Shown here piece after piece: positions 10,770 to 21,860 of a stretch of 38,575 nucleotides of DNA. Position numbers and translations under genes: made by a program. How positions within the stretch are numbered: the first letter of the stretch is position 1; each line of letters opens with the position of its first letter. Origin of the DNA: Jimgerdemannia flammicorona (taxonomy: Eukaryota; Mucoromycota; Endogonomycetes; Endogonales; Endogonaceae); NCBI GenBank assembly GCA_003990745.1, contig RBNI01000177.1, positions 1 through 38,575 on the forward strand, in the 5' to 3' direction. Below the pieces are notes generated by a model. That model made no database searches, was not told the origin of the DNA, and saw nothing but the letters and a program-made list of their open reading frames with translations.

Positions 10770-10821
10770 GAACAGTGGCTATCCCCTGGACAGTAGCTGT
10801 CTGCCAGACAGTGGCTGTCCA
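10770..10821. repeat. Three 12-bp repeats in the B LTR
   Basis: ACAGTGGCTATC, ACAGTAGCTGTC and ACAGTGGCTGTC in a row, each nearly its own reverse complement (GACAG-TGG-CTGTC). They lie upstream of the TATA-like box and recur in the 3' LTR near 29372-29427. The position suits enhancer-like U3 sites. Confidence 0.6.
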
Positions 10822-10886
10822 CCCAAACACACCATAAATAGCAAATCTATAGTTAGCCAGATAGTAACCAGATAGCAACCAACTTG

Positions 10887-10918
10887 TATAAAATACCCCA
10901 GAGACAAGAGTGAATAAA
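10887..10918 (+). promoter_or_regulatory. TATA-like box and poly-A signal in the B 5' LTR
   Basis: TATAAAATA at 10887-10895 and AATAAA at 10913-10918. The same pair lies at 29495-29503 and 29521-29526 in the 3' LTR, and a close relative lies in the LTR of element C. Confidence 0.5.
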
Positions 10919-11862
10919 CCTCAGTCCGAAAGTTGAATACAAACTAAAGCAAAAGTCAATTATCTGGTACACTTAGGAGAAATGCCTGCCAAAAGCCACT
11001 TGATCCTAAAGGAATTGGATTGCAATACTTAAGAGATATACCTGTCAATGAGCCACTGCCAAGAAGTTGTAAGCTTGGTTATCTTCTTTTCCACTCTAGT
11101 CTACTTTCTGATACAAAGCTGAAGATTTGCCACCAAGTTTGAGGAAGAACTTCACTGCCTTTGGAACTATTGGTTCACTTGCCAGATAAGCCTGAAGATT
11201 TGCTGCCCAAGTTCAAGAAAGAACTTCACCACCATTTCCCAGTTGAAGCTACTGATTCAGGAAGAATCTGCACTATAGTATTTTCAGTTGAAGCCATCAA
11301 TTTAGAAGAATCTATGCCACCTGAGTATTATCCCCAGAAGGGCCTGGTACAGAAGAACTCACCACTAGTATAATTCTTGGCAAACCATCTCAGAAAGAAC
11401 CCACACTATCCTCTATTTCTAGTGAGCCAAATCGAGTTATCCATCAGAAATTGCATACTTTTGGAGATTTCCTCACTATACAAAATTGTGGCATTCTCAG
11501 TTGACCTGAATAAGGAATCCTGTTGCACTTTATAAGACCATCATACAGAAATCACATAAGGAGAACTGCCAAATTTCCAGACTATCATGCATCGAGATCA
11601 TCACACTATATATGAAATTCTATCAATTTCCAGTTGACCCAAGAAGGAAATCTGTTCACACACACAAATCGCCACTACATCCAGAGAACCATCCCAATTA
11701 GGAAATTGACATACAAATTGCTTGCAGTATCCAGATCTTGACCATCATACCACTAAACACCAAGAAAATTTTGTTGCTTTTAATAAAGTAACTAGGGGCT
11801 CAAGCCAAACTATATCAACTCCCAACCTTATAATTTGCCTCCATTGAGCCAGGTACATTATA

Positions 11863-11880
11863 TTTGGGGGCTCAACTGGG
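11863..11880 (+). promoter_or_regulatory. Candidate primer-binding site of element B
   Basis: TTTGGGGGCTCAACTGGG directly follows the 5' LTR. The TGG near its start could pair with a tRNA CCA end. The tRNA is not identified. Confidence 0.45.
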
Positions 11881-11900
11881 AATATTTCAAATTGATATGA

Positions 11901-13568
11901 CTTTTCAGCTCACAAGAACCCACAGTCAAACTGGATATATTTGATATAACACTAACCTCTGCCACTACAGGAGAACCAGTTATCACCAGCATCTGGATAA
12001 GAAGAGAAGTAATCACATCAAGACTTGCCAACTACCCAGTATCAGAAGAATCTCAACCAGAACCAGAAGGCAGTATAGCCTGAAATCCCTAACCAGATCA
12101 ACCAGACAATATAGGCAGCCCTGCTAGAGACTTTGAAGAACTTGCACAAGAACTAGAAGATCTTATCATATGAACCTGAGACCTTACAGCCAGATACCCC
12201 ATACTAGTCCTATCAATCTCACCAATAGAACCTTTACCACAACCCCTTGCAGAGTTGGAAGTAGCTCCTACAAGAATACCTAGGCTTATTCCACTTCATC
12301 CAAGGTCCAGAACACTATCCTCAAGATACCCAAGCACCTCCATCTCCAGTAACAGTTCAGAAAGTGAATCAGGATCAGAATCCAAACCTGAACCAGAATT
12401 AGAAGAAAGTGACAATGAAATGGCCACCTCATTGCCAACCTTCACAGAATACCTGAAGAAAGATCCCAGAGAATTCCTTGATGGAATTGAAGGAATCACT
12501 GCCTTGAGGAATCTCTCAGATGAAAGAAAAATCGCTATCTACAAGACTCAGCTCAGAGAACCAGCCAGAGGAATTTTTTATTGAACAGCAAACAACCCAG
12601 ATTCAGAACTAGTGAGATAGATACAAGCAGCAATGTCTTATGAGCTAGAATATGAGGCCATGGTCTACTGACTCATTGAAAAGTATGCAGGAAATGAAAC
12701 CTGCCACAAGGCTTAAGAATCTATCATGGGGATGAAGATGAATCTCAGAGAATCGCCCAGAGCCTTCTTCACAAGAATCCAGAAGAGAATGCATGCTGCC
12801 AGGTTCAATGCCACCAACCAGGACATCATAGGTCCAATGACCTTCATGAATGGAATTCCCCCAAACATTGCCCAGTATGTCTATATCTTAGACATCAGAA
12901 GGTCCAAAGAGCAAGTAGATGCAGCCCAAGAATTCTTTGATGTCAGACAAGGAACTATCTGGAGTAATCATGATAAGAAAGAAGAAAAAGAAGACATCCT
13001 GGTCAAAGCCCTACAAGGACTCCTTCAAGGATAAGAGAGATCTGAAGAAAGAAGACCAGTCAAGGAAGGAAAGAAGGACAGAAGCAAAATCCAAGACCTC
13101 AGCTCCAAGTTAGACTGATTGGTTGGACAGATTGAAAAACTTACCACATATGAAAATCAGAGTTACCAAGACAACAGAGGTTATCTACCAAGAGATAGCA
13201 GGAATTACCAGCAAGAAGAAAGAAGGTACTCTGTCCAAGACAGAGCCCAAGTCCAATACTTCCACTGTGGACAATTCAGACACTATGCCACTGAATGTGA
13301 TAACAAAAGAAGTAACCCAAGGGACTCAGAACCACCAAACCAAAGGAATAACACTCAGTACAAAAGGACTAAAGCCCACCCTGTTGAAGATTTTGAGAAA
13401 GCAAGCAACAGTAAAGACTATAGTGACCTAAACTTATATCCTACCAAGGTTACCACTCAGAAAACAGTCTACCCAGCAGAGAAGAGAAAGAGACCTGTAG
13501 GAAGACCATCCAGGAATATCAGCAGAAGAATCATCCAAGAGGAAGATGAAGAACATGAAGAAGAATAA
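11901..13568 (+). pseudogene. gag: Element B Gag
   Basis: Structural protein of the particle. One frame reads from about 11901 to 13568 with roughly ten stops. The original start is unclear: an ATG at 11897 lies in another frame, and the frame 12255 onward has no ATG at its head. Order: Pro/Glu-rich N-terminus; Ser/Glu-rich stretch; capsid-like part (FTEYLKKDPREFLDGIEGI, then LRESPRAFFTRIQKRMHA near 12741); zinc knuckle FHCGQFRHYATEC at 13257, preceded by Tyr where the first Cys is expected (one G-to-A change); basic AT-hook-like tail RKRPVGRPSRN near 13486; acidic end. The same frame continues past the stop into the protease, so Gag-Pol was probably one frame. Confidence 0.75.
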
Positions 13569-14280
13569 GTAGAAATACCTCCCTGAACCCCTTCATCTTT
13601 TGTTCCTAAAACAAATGAGCTACTACCAGAGGATGAAGAGATGGAATAAGAAGAATGGGAACCTGCTGCTTCAAAGTCCAAGAAGAAGTACACCCCAAAG
13701 ACCATGCCTAGAGATATCTACAATGAAGCTTGGTAGAAGATTCAAGAGACCAAGATGGAAGTCTCTCTCCTGCAGTTCCTACAACTGATACAAGCTGGAG
13801 TTTGAAACAAATTGTTGAGAACAACCAGGTCTAGCACTGGCCAGGTCTCAATCCCACAGCAAGAACCAGCTCCCATCTCTGTCCAAGCAGCCGAAAGACA
13901 TGTCAGTACCTACCTACATAGAGATATTGGAGGACAAAAGGCAAAGATCCTCATAGACACAGGAGCAGCTGTCTGTGTCATTACCAAATGATTCCTGGAT
14001 ACCCTTCAATGGCCTATTGATGGATCATCCAATCTCAGCATCATAGTAGCAGATAGAGCCCCCTTGGAGAAGTATGAAATATCACTATCTCCCTTGGACA
14101 CATTCAGTTCTCTATCCCAAAAGCTATTGTGATCAAAGCTATCACCTATGATATGATTCTTGGCACCAACTGGATGAAGGAAATGAATGCAGTTGTTGAT
14201 ATTGGTCAACAAGTACTCAAGTTTGACTACTGAGGCAAGAAGTATAGAGTTAAGGTGACCAACTATGAGCAATAAAAGAA
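13569..14280 (+). pseudogene. Element B protease
   Basis: Aspartic protease for polyprotein processing. Read in the Gag frame, KAKILIDTGAAVCVITK spans the active-site D-T-G (13956-13964), followed by the expected hydrophobic residues. A one-base shift near 14078 changes the frame. The second conserved region then reads ITYDMILGTNWMKEMNAV (near 14145), the usual flap-to-C-terminal Leu-Gly block. Several in-frame TGA and TAG codons precede it. Confidence 0.75.
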
Positions 14281-15589
14281 GAAGAAGAAGGTCACTATTT
14301 AGGAGAAATATACTAGTAGTGAAGAATCTACCACAGAAGAAGAGGAAGAATCTGAAGATGGAAATGACCCCAGACTCAATCCCTGAATTAATCTGGTAGA
14401 TGACAGACCAGAAGACAATGTGTGGGCTAAGAACATCATCCCTATTACTATTGGAGCCATTGCAGGAGAAATCAAAGGATACCTTATCTATCTCAAGAGA
14501 CACAAGTGTCCTGAACATTCCTCCAAGATCATGGGAACAAGGAAATTGCCTGGCATAGTCTATCTAGAGTGCAGAAAGAAGAAGAAGAAATGCAGACATA
14601 TTCCAGAAATACCTACAACTGAAACTGCAGAAATACAAGCAATCTGGGGTCAAGAATCATCTGAGAAAGAAGAAACTTCTGATCAAGAAGTTCCTGAACA
14701 AGAAGCACCTGAAGAAGAAGAGATTCCCAAACTCATTCCCTGGGATGACTCTCGCTAGACACCACCTGAAGATAATGACCCTTGGAATACAGAAGAAGGA
14801 CCCAGTATAATCACCATTATCCCCAAGAAAGAAACTCACCAAAAAAAGACTTTTTGGCTAGAAAGATGTCCACACCAAATGGTCTTCTACTTCTCCCAAG
14901 ACTACTGCTATCAATGCCATTTACTAGATCAACAGGAGAGACAGAGACCCCAGAGACCAGAACCTCTGAATACAGTTACATAATCAACTACCTTCCAAGA
15001 AGTTACCACTAAGTTACAAAGCTGATTTAGGGGACAAGGCTTCTTCACCTGGACAGAAATATATTCCTTGTCTACTCTTCCACCCACTTATAACTAAGAT
15101 GGGTACCAATTCCCAAGACAACAAGAGATCAACAACTGGGAACATCATTTCTAAGCAATGGGATATTGCAACCATAGAAGACACCCAGACTGCCAAGACT
15201 GCAGGCATCAGAATATCCATCTCAGTTATGATATTGCAGTTCACACTTTGAAGAAAGGAGATAACTGAAGCCAGATCTGAAAAAGCCAGACCAAAAAGCT
15301 AGGAATAAGAACCCTCAAGATCTATGATTTAGGAGAAGACATTCTAACTCTCATCAGATATATAACCCACTAGGATGGGTAGAAGATGTGACCAACTTCA
15401 TGGAAGCCCTTGACCCTACAGGAAGAAGGGGAATCAACTATCTCTGAGACCTCTCTACTGGAGTCAGATGGCCACACCTCAACCTTAGAGCTTGGAGGCT
15501 CTCTGCTAGTGGAGCTTCAGCCTTAGGAAAGTCCAAACTCAGTAAGGATATTGTCTAGTATGCCCTGCTGCACCCCAAGGCCAAACCCC
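14281..15589 (+). pseudogene. Element B acidic linker and Cys/His-rich region
   Basis: About 430 codons between protease and dUTPase, one frame from 14080 to about 15250, then shifted. The first half is strongly acidic with Lys-rich runs (TTEEEEESEDGN; SSEKEETSDQEVPEQEAPEE). The second half has two clusters of possible metal ligands: ERCPHQ with DYCYQCHLL near 14867-14920, and GYCNHRRHPDCQDCRH near 15164. I do not recognise the domain. It could be a degenerate zinc-binding module, but spacing is not a family I know. A decayed relative of its first part survives at 414-645. Confidence 0.5.
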
Positions 15590-15797
15590 TGACCAAAGCT
15601 CACCTAGAAGATGTAGGGTATAATCTTCACAGTCTAGAGGATGAATCTATCAAGCCCAGAAAAACCTTCATGATCAGAACCAGATTAGCCATATAGCCAC
15701 CCCAAGGAGCTTACATCCAACTGACCTCAAGGTCTGGACTTGCCAGACAAGGAATAACTATAGAAGGAGGAACCATTGACCTAGGATATATAGGTAA
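15590..15797 (+). pseudogene. Element B dUTPase, N-terminal part (motifs 1-3)
   Basis: Trimeric-type dUTPase (dUTP to dUMP and pyrophosphate). Motif 1 EDVGYNLHS at 15607, motif 2 SRSGLA at 15727, motif 3 GGTIDLGYIG at 15769; the Asp in motif 3 is the usual catalytic Asp and is kept. LINE1 interrupts the domain immediately after motif 3. Motifs 4 and 5 continue at 21681. Compared with element A, motif 2 is closer to the family consensus. Confidence 0.85.
15784..15797 (+). repeat. Target duplication of LINE1, left copy
   Basis: GGATATATAGGTAA, repeated as GGATATACAGGTAA at 21681-21694 after the A-tail (13 of 14 bases equal; the difference is C to T). Joining across it keeps the dUTPase frame. 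Confidence 0.9.
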
Positions 15798-15838
15798 CAG
15801 ACATCGACATCTCTCTCCGGTACCTCTCGGGTTACACA

Positions 15839-17914
15839 ATGTTCGGAAAGCAACTACAACATCGTTTTGGAGAAAAAGAGACTAGCAACATGGTGACCAA
15901 CAAGCAATCTGAGGTGCGTACTGGGCAGGGTGGCCCAAGTGCGTTTGACTGGCAGCAAGTGGGGAGAGGCCCTGGCCTGGGGGGAGAGATGAGGGGGCTG
16001 CTGGCAGGTGGGCATAGAAGAGGAGGAGGTGGTAGTGGGGGACAAGGATCTGGGAGGGCAAGTTTTGCTGAGATGGTGAAGGGGAGGAGGCAGGCATCGG
16101 GGCTGGAGGGTTGGTTGAAGAAAGACAAGGAGATGGAGAAGGCGACTGTACTTGGGGGAGTGGCCCTTGGCAGAGGGGGTGGTGGGGCTGGAGGTGTAGT
16201 GGCTGGGGGGGGTGTGACAGCTGATGGAGATGGGACTGCTGATCTGGAAAAAAATCCAGATGTGACTGTGGATGGTGCGGCTGAGAGGAGGGGACTTGGG
16301 AGACAAGGGAATTTGGCAGATGGTGTGATGGGCCTGGCGGTGGCACCGTTACTCAAGAAATCAATTTCGGTGTTCATGGTGACACTGTGCTTCCGGGGCC
16401 TAGCAGTGACAGCGAAAATGGTCTTGGGACCGATTGCTAAGCAGGTGACTGGAGTGGTGTCTGTAAAGTTTTTGAAGGGACTGGAAGGAGTGGAGGTGGG
16501 TTTTGAGGAGGCTGAGCCATTGGAGGAAGCATTGAAGGTTGGACTAGTAGTTGGGGAGGTGTGTGTACCGATGGCTCGATGTCTGAAATGGGACCCCAGA
16601 GTGGTCCAACTGTTGGTGAAAGGGGTGCCTATGGTGACGACGATGGAGATGAGGAAGAGGGTTGAGGAGGTCATGGCGGAGTATGGAGAGATGGTGGATA
16701 TTGGATTTAGAGTCTGGGAGGGAACTTTGCTCAGGATAGGAGACGTGGATGTGAGGATTCGGTTGGCAGGAAAGGAGGCAACTGAGAAGGCAAGGGACTG
16801 GCCTTCTGGTATGGTCTGGGGGGCGATCATGTGCAAGTTGATGAGGATGAAGGGGAGTGAGGAAGAGGAAGAGGACCTATTGGAAGTACTAGAAGAGCTG
16901 AGTGGTGCGGTGGAATGGCAGGCAAAGGCTTAGAGGGTCTTTGAGGAGGTGACGCACTTGGAGGTGGTGGATGGGAAGTGGTTTCGAGTGAGCAAGGTAC
17001 AGTGGGAACAAGATCAGAGATGTAAGAGGCAGAGGGAACTGCTGGTGAAGATAAAGGGGGGACCTCAGAAGGAGACAAGCAGGATGGTGGCCGCAGAGGG
17101 GACCAAAGCAAGTGTCTGGGCTGGTGAGGGAGGTGAAAGTGCTGGGAAGGGGACTGATGTAAACAGGGAGGTGTCTGGCAAGGACCCATATGCCAATGGT
17201 ATGCTGGAGGTGTGGGATAAGACATGGGAGGATTCTCCGACACCTACTCCCCTTATTAGACGGGGCCCAGCTTCGCAAAACAGGGTGGAGGAGGATGTGC
17301 CAATGAAGAGGGCCCAGAGAGTGCATTTTGGGGTTCCGGAGGCAGCGAATGGGGGACAAGTGGTGGTGGTGAGTGAGGAGGAACTGGTGGATGTCCCAGA
17401 GGAGTGAGATGAGGCTGCAAGTGCTGGGGCTGACACCACAATGCTGGAGGGTGGGAGGCCAGTGACCTCTGAAGGAAAGGAGGTGGGGAACCTTCTTTGG
17501 ATGTGCAGGATGATGAACAACCTAGCAGCTGAGGAGCTTGGTGAGGTGGATCTGAGGGTGATGAGCGATGACCATTGGGTGAAGATTTTGCAAGGGGAAG
17601 GAGTGGTGATGGCATTGAAGGCAGAGATCCTGGTGGTGTATCTGGAGGAGGAGGGCTATGAGGTAGATAAGGAGTGAGAGGCAGAGATGGCGGAGGTCGC
17701 TGGTGAGAGGGCTGAATACTGCTGGACCAAGCATCATGGACTGTGGCTCTGGCAGGAAGCCTGCCTGGAGTACAGAGAGGAATTCGAGGAGAAGGCAGAT
17801 GGGGAGATGAATGAGCTGTTGGCAGGACTAGAGGCTCAGAGGGCTGAGGAGGAGGAGGTGACCATGGAACATAATCTGGATTTGGTGCAGGAGGAGATAA
17901 ACTTGGAGCAGTAG
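15839..17914 (+). pseudogene. LINE1 ORF1 (nucleic-acid-binding protein)
   Basis: About 691 codons from the ATG at 15839, interrupted only by TAG at 16931, TGA at 17405 and TGA at 17675, and ending TAG at 17912. The N-terminus is Gly/Arg-rich (GHRRGGGGSGGQGSGRASF). A folded part follows around 16360-16850 (VTLCFRGLAVTAK, LKWDPRVVQLLVKGVPMVT, VDVRIRLAGKEATEKARDW). The C-terminus is rich in Glu and could be helical. I see no CCHC zinc knuckle. By position it is the RNA-binding ORF1 protein. LINE2 has TGG where the 17405 stop stands, supporting G-to-A. Large open frames on the opposite strand here are shadows. Confidence 0.75.
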
Positions 17915-17945
17915 AGACAGCTTGTTAACACACCATATTTTCACT

Positions 17946-20900
17946 ATGAACAGTACAACCAATATCTTTTCTTTGAATGTGAATGGGTTATGGGGTGCTT
18001 ATCGACAAAAAAACATTTTTACTTGGCTGAAGGGATTGGAGGCCAATCTCTTCCTCTTGCAGGATGTCAGGTGTGAGGATGACTTGGATAGACTGGAATG
18101 GATGAAGGAGTGGGGAGGCAAGACAATCTGGAAGGGCAAGGTTGGGATTCTGGTGCAGAAAGGCAAAGGGGAGATAAGGGATGTGAGGAGCTGGGGAGAA
18201 AGATTGGTCTGGGGAGAGTGGATACGCATAGGTTGGGAGACAGTTACAGTGGGCTCCTGCTACTGCCCTGTGGTATGGGGTGAGCATGTGGATTGGATGA
18301 AGGGCTTACTAGAGAATGGGATTCTAGCCAAGGTTGGGATTGACATGCTTGGTGGAGACTTCAATATGGTCAGGGACGTGTTGAGGGATAGAACTAATGG
18401 AGGACAAGGAGCTGAGGGGCAGAGTGGGGGACTGGCGGTATGGGAGGAGGTGGAAAGACTGAGTGCTCTGGTGGATGCGGGTAGAGAATGTTGGGGGGAT
18501 AGGAGGGTGTACATGCACTGGGCTGGGGGTCTGGGGACAAGGATTGATTGGATTCTGATGGCCAGCTGCTGGGGCTTGGATGTTTGGAAGTCACTAGAGG
18601 TGGAATGGTGTCCATGGTCAGATCACTGGGGACTTTTGGGACAGGGGTACTTTGGGGGAAGTGGGGATGGGCCTGGACATTGGTGCCTCAATTCCTCTTT
18701 GTTAGATGACAAGACCCGGTGGGAGGAGTGGGCTAAGGACATTCAGCTGAGAGTAGAGAACTGGCAGCAGAAAGGTGCCTCAATTGGGGTTCGGTGGATA
18801 AGATTGAAGGAGATGGCCAAGGTTTATTGGAGTGAGGCTGGCAAGGAGGCAGGGAAGCAGAGGAGACAGTGAGTGTGTTGGGCTTCTACCAGATTGACTA
18901 GGCTTTTGGAGGAGTGGGTGATGTTGAGAATGTGGGAGGGAGAAGATAATTGGAGGTCAATGAGGGTGAAAACGGAGATTGGGGAACTGCAACAGATGCT
19001 GTGGGATGAGGAAGAGGCGAGGGTATGGAGCTTGGCAGCATGGCTCTGCTGGCAAGGTCTGGAGGAGGGGGAGAGGCCTTCCAAGTTTCTTACGAGGGCT
19101 CTCAGGGCAAGGCGGGTACAGCAACGATGGGAAGAGGTGTTGGACTCAGATGGTACACTGGTGCATGGTGTACAGGACATCCTTGGATCGCTGAAGGAGA
19201 GATGGAGTGGATTGTGGAGTGAGGAGGAGGGTGGGGCAGATGCTGCGACTATTGACCAAGTATTGGAGGATTGGCATCCACCACAAGTTGAGAGGCTAGG
19301 TGACCTGGTGAGGCCTGTACAGGAAATTGAGATTCACCAGGTTCTTGCTGCTACAATGCCAGGTATGGCATCTGGAGAGGATGATCTGCTCTGGGACTTT
19401 TGGAAGCAAATGGTTGGCATCCCAGGGGTGGTAGAAGAAATGATGGCATTGTACGACTTCATTCTACAGACCAGGAGGTGGGTGGGGGAGCAGGACCTTG
19501 GGCTGGTGATGCTGCTTTATAAAGACAAAGGAAGGCGGGAGGATTGGAAGAACTGGCAACCGATAATGTTGCTAGATATGGACAGAAAGTTGGTGACTAA
19601 GGTGGTGGTGGCAAGACTACAGAAGGTGGCCCAGCAAGTTGTGGGTAGTGAGCAGAGGGGATTTGTGGGTGGGCGGCTCATCAGGGATGGCACTGCCTGG
19701 GTACATGGAGTTATTGAAGGGGTAAGGGCTTGTGGACTGGATGGGTGACTTGTCTTCTTGGACCAGGAGAAGGCTTATGACCGGGTGCGAAGAGTCTGGC
19801 TGGCGAAAGTTTTGGATAGAATGGGGGTTCCAACCCAATTCCAGTCAGCAATAGTCAGCTTACTAGAAGGGAGTAGGGCAGTGCTCATGTATAATGGTCA
19901 TAGAGGGGTAGCATTCCCATTGAGTAGGGGGGTGCCCCAGGGGGACCCACTGTCTCCCATTTTGTATGCTCTCTCCCTGGAACCCCTTATGGATAGAATT
20001 AGGCAGAGGATAGTAGGACTCTCTATCTTTGGCATAGGATGGAAAGTTGGGGCCTTTGCTGATGACATGGTGGTTGGTTTGGGTTCGATTGCTGATGTTG
20101 AAGAGCTCAAAAAGACTGTGGAGTGGTATGAGGAGAACTCTGGAGCAAAGCTGAATTGGCATAAGTGTGAAACAATGGTGCTTGGCAATGGTTTGGTGGG
20201 AGGGGAGGTTATAGGAACAATTGTCCCCACAGGTGAAGCAGTGTGGTACTTGGGCATCTATTTGTCAGTCTACAGGTCAGTTCTGCCCAGGCTGTGGTGG
20301 GAGCAGAGGATTGGGATCTGGGAGGAGGCCCTGCGGAGTTGGGGGGGAAGATAATTTTCTCTGGCAGGAAGGGTCTCAATCTTGAATGTCTACTGGCTGC
20401 CAAAGCTGTAGTACCTGGCATATCATCTGGACTTCCCAGCCTGGGTGGTGAAGTAATTGGTGAAGTCAGCAAAGGGATGGATTTGGGCTGAACGGTGGAG
20501 TCAGATTGGTTGGGAGACCTTGTCCCTACCAGTGGCTAGAGGTGGTCTTGGGCTGGTTGATTTTCCAAAACGATTACATTGCTTGCAAGCATGGTGGCTA
20601 AAGAGGGCAGTGGAATTGCAAGGAGGTGGTTGGGTTCCTCTGCTACAGATGATCTGGGAGAGGCGGACATCACCAAGGGGCTCGACTGGTGATCTCCTCT
20701 TATTGGTTGGACTTCAGAGCACCAAGCAACTGTGATATAAAGGATTTTGATGGGGGATCACCAAAGGGGTGCATTGCATTGGAATTCATTGGCAGGGGAA
20801 TGAAGGGGAGGAGGATTGGGACCCAGCGATGTGGAGATGGGATCATATACTGCTGGGTGGCACTCCTCTAATTGAGTTCGACATTGGTGAAGGAATGGAA

Positions 20901-21602
20901 TGCCAAAGGGGACCAGGCCAGGATCTGTGGCCTAGCAGTTGGCAAGGAGTTGGGATTGGCGAAGAGTGGGACTGGCATAGTGTTTGGACCTGGAGTGCGG
21001 CAGTGAAAAAGTGGATGCTGCCAAAGTACTGGGTGGTTTGGTGGTGCATGCTGTGGAGGAATGTTATGCTCAACTTTCGCTCAGGGCACCTTATTGTAGG
21101 AGGTTGCTTCGACTGTGAGGAGTGCCATAATGTAGAGCAGGAGGGGGGTTATGTACAGACACCTGAACATTGGCTAGGAGAGTGTAAGGTGTTGGGGGAT
21201 TATTGGTGGGCAATTGGGGAACACTTGGGGGTACAGCATCAGAGGGGTGAAGTATGGGGGAGGTGGGAGGACTTGAGGGATAGATTGGTAGGGGGGATAG
21301 GGAAGGAGTGGATTACTTTGGGCTGGGAATTGGCTATCTGGGTAGGACTGGCCAGTTACTGGCTTTTTGTTTTTGAGGATGGGAGCCGACGGGGCTTGGG
21401 GGATCAGTTGATGTGGTGGCATAGGCTTATGGAAGACACCTTAATGGATTGGTGGCTTGGTTGGTGGCTGCAGGGTGGATGGAGGCACTGCTTAGTAGAG
21501 ATAATTTGTGGACAGAGTGGGGGGAGAGTTGGCATAGTTGGTGAAAGGGTGATCTTTATTCGTGAGGAGGTGGGGAGGAGCCCCCCTATGGGGATTGGAT
21601 AG
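17946..21602 (+). pseudogene. LINE1 ORF2: endonuclease and reverse transcriptase
   Basis: One frame of about 1,219 codons starting at ATG 17946, 31 bases after ORF1, with seven in-frame stops (TGA 18870, 19746, 20733, 20748; TAA 20352, 20454; TAG 20409) and no frameshift. APE-type endonuclease: FSLNVNGL, LFLLQDVRC (Asp where Glu is usual), GGDFN at 18351, TRIDWIL, PWSDHWGLL. RT: NWQPIMLLDMDRK, FLDQEKAYDRV, RGVPQGDPLSPILYALSLEP, AFADDMVV (20052), WYLGIYL. The C-terminus has a Cys-Cys-His-Cys cluster (DCEEC then HWLGEC, about 21111-21180), standard for LINEs. LINE2 has Arg codons at or beside the stops at 18870 and 19746, consistent with CGA-to-TGA. Confidence 0.92.
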
Positions 21603-21680
21603 TGAGTAGTGATGTTGTATACTTATTCATAGACTGGTAATAAAGGCGGAGTCCAAGTGACTATAAAAAAAAAAAAAAAA
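21603..21680 (+). terminator. LINE1 3' UTR and A-tail
   Basis: Short 3' end with GGTAATAAAGG (poly-A signal AATAAA) and terminal GTCCAAGTGACTATAAA, then A16. The same 3' end is shared by LINE2 and LINE3, so it is probably what the element's RT recognises. Confidence 0.8.
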
Positions 21681-21860
21681 GGATATACAGGTAAAATCAA
21701 GGTTATTCTACACAACAGTAGTACAGAATAGCACTGAATCATTAGAGAACAGAAGATTGCCCAAGCAGTCTTCATGAAGGTCAAGACTCCACAGTTATAA
21801 GAAGTCTCTGAACTAACTGAAGGAATAAGACAAGCCAAGAGATTTAGAAGTTCAGACAGG
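21681..21860 (+). pseudogene. Element B dUTPase, C-terminal part (motifs 4-5)
   Basis: Continues the domain broken at 15797. In one frame from the target duplication it reads GKIKVILHN, then motif 4 QKIAQAVFMKV (21750) and motif 5 RQAKRFRSSD (21828), where RGxxRFGSTG-like sequence is usual. Motif 5 is the flexible arm that closes over the nucleotide in this family. Two stops (TAG, TAG) lie between motif 3 and motif 4 and one before motif 5. Confidence 0.8.

Larger units (their letters stand above)
10637..11862 (+). repeat. Element B 5' LTR
   Basis: Direct repeat of 29245-30471. It starts TATGAC where the 3' copy has TGTGAC, and ends ATTATA where the 3' copy has GTTACA, so the TG...CA ends are lost by transitions. 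Small reading frames on both strands (for example 11161-11373 and 10672-10878 reverse) recur in the other LTR and are not treated as genes. Confidence 0.9.
15798..21680 (+). mobile_element. LINE1: full-length non-LTR retrotransposon
   Basis: A 5.9 kb element with ORF1 (15839-17914), ORF2 (17946-21602), a short 3' UTR and a 16-A tail, flanked by a 14-base target duplication. It is much richer in G and CpG than the gypsy element around it. The reverse transcriptase core EKAYDRV and the APE-type endonuclease without a visible RNase H resemble L1/Tx1-type elements more than Tad elements, by my reading; a tree would be needed. Both ORFs are free of frameshifts and broken only by in-frame stops. 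Confidence 0.92.

Noticed and set aside
10672..10878. 68-codon reverse-strand frame found in both B LTRs
   Set aside because: Its presence twice is explained by the LTR duplication itself; no other sign of coding.
15832..16836. Long reverse-strand frames opposite LINE1 ORF1 (up to 334 codons)
   Set aside because: Pro/Ser-rich translations that are the complement of the Gly/Glu-rich ORF1; no motif, and LINE2 does not keep them open.
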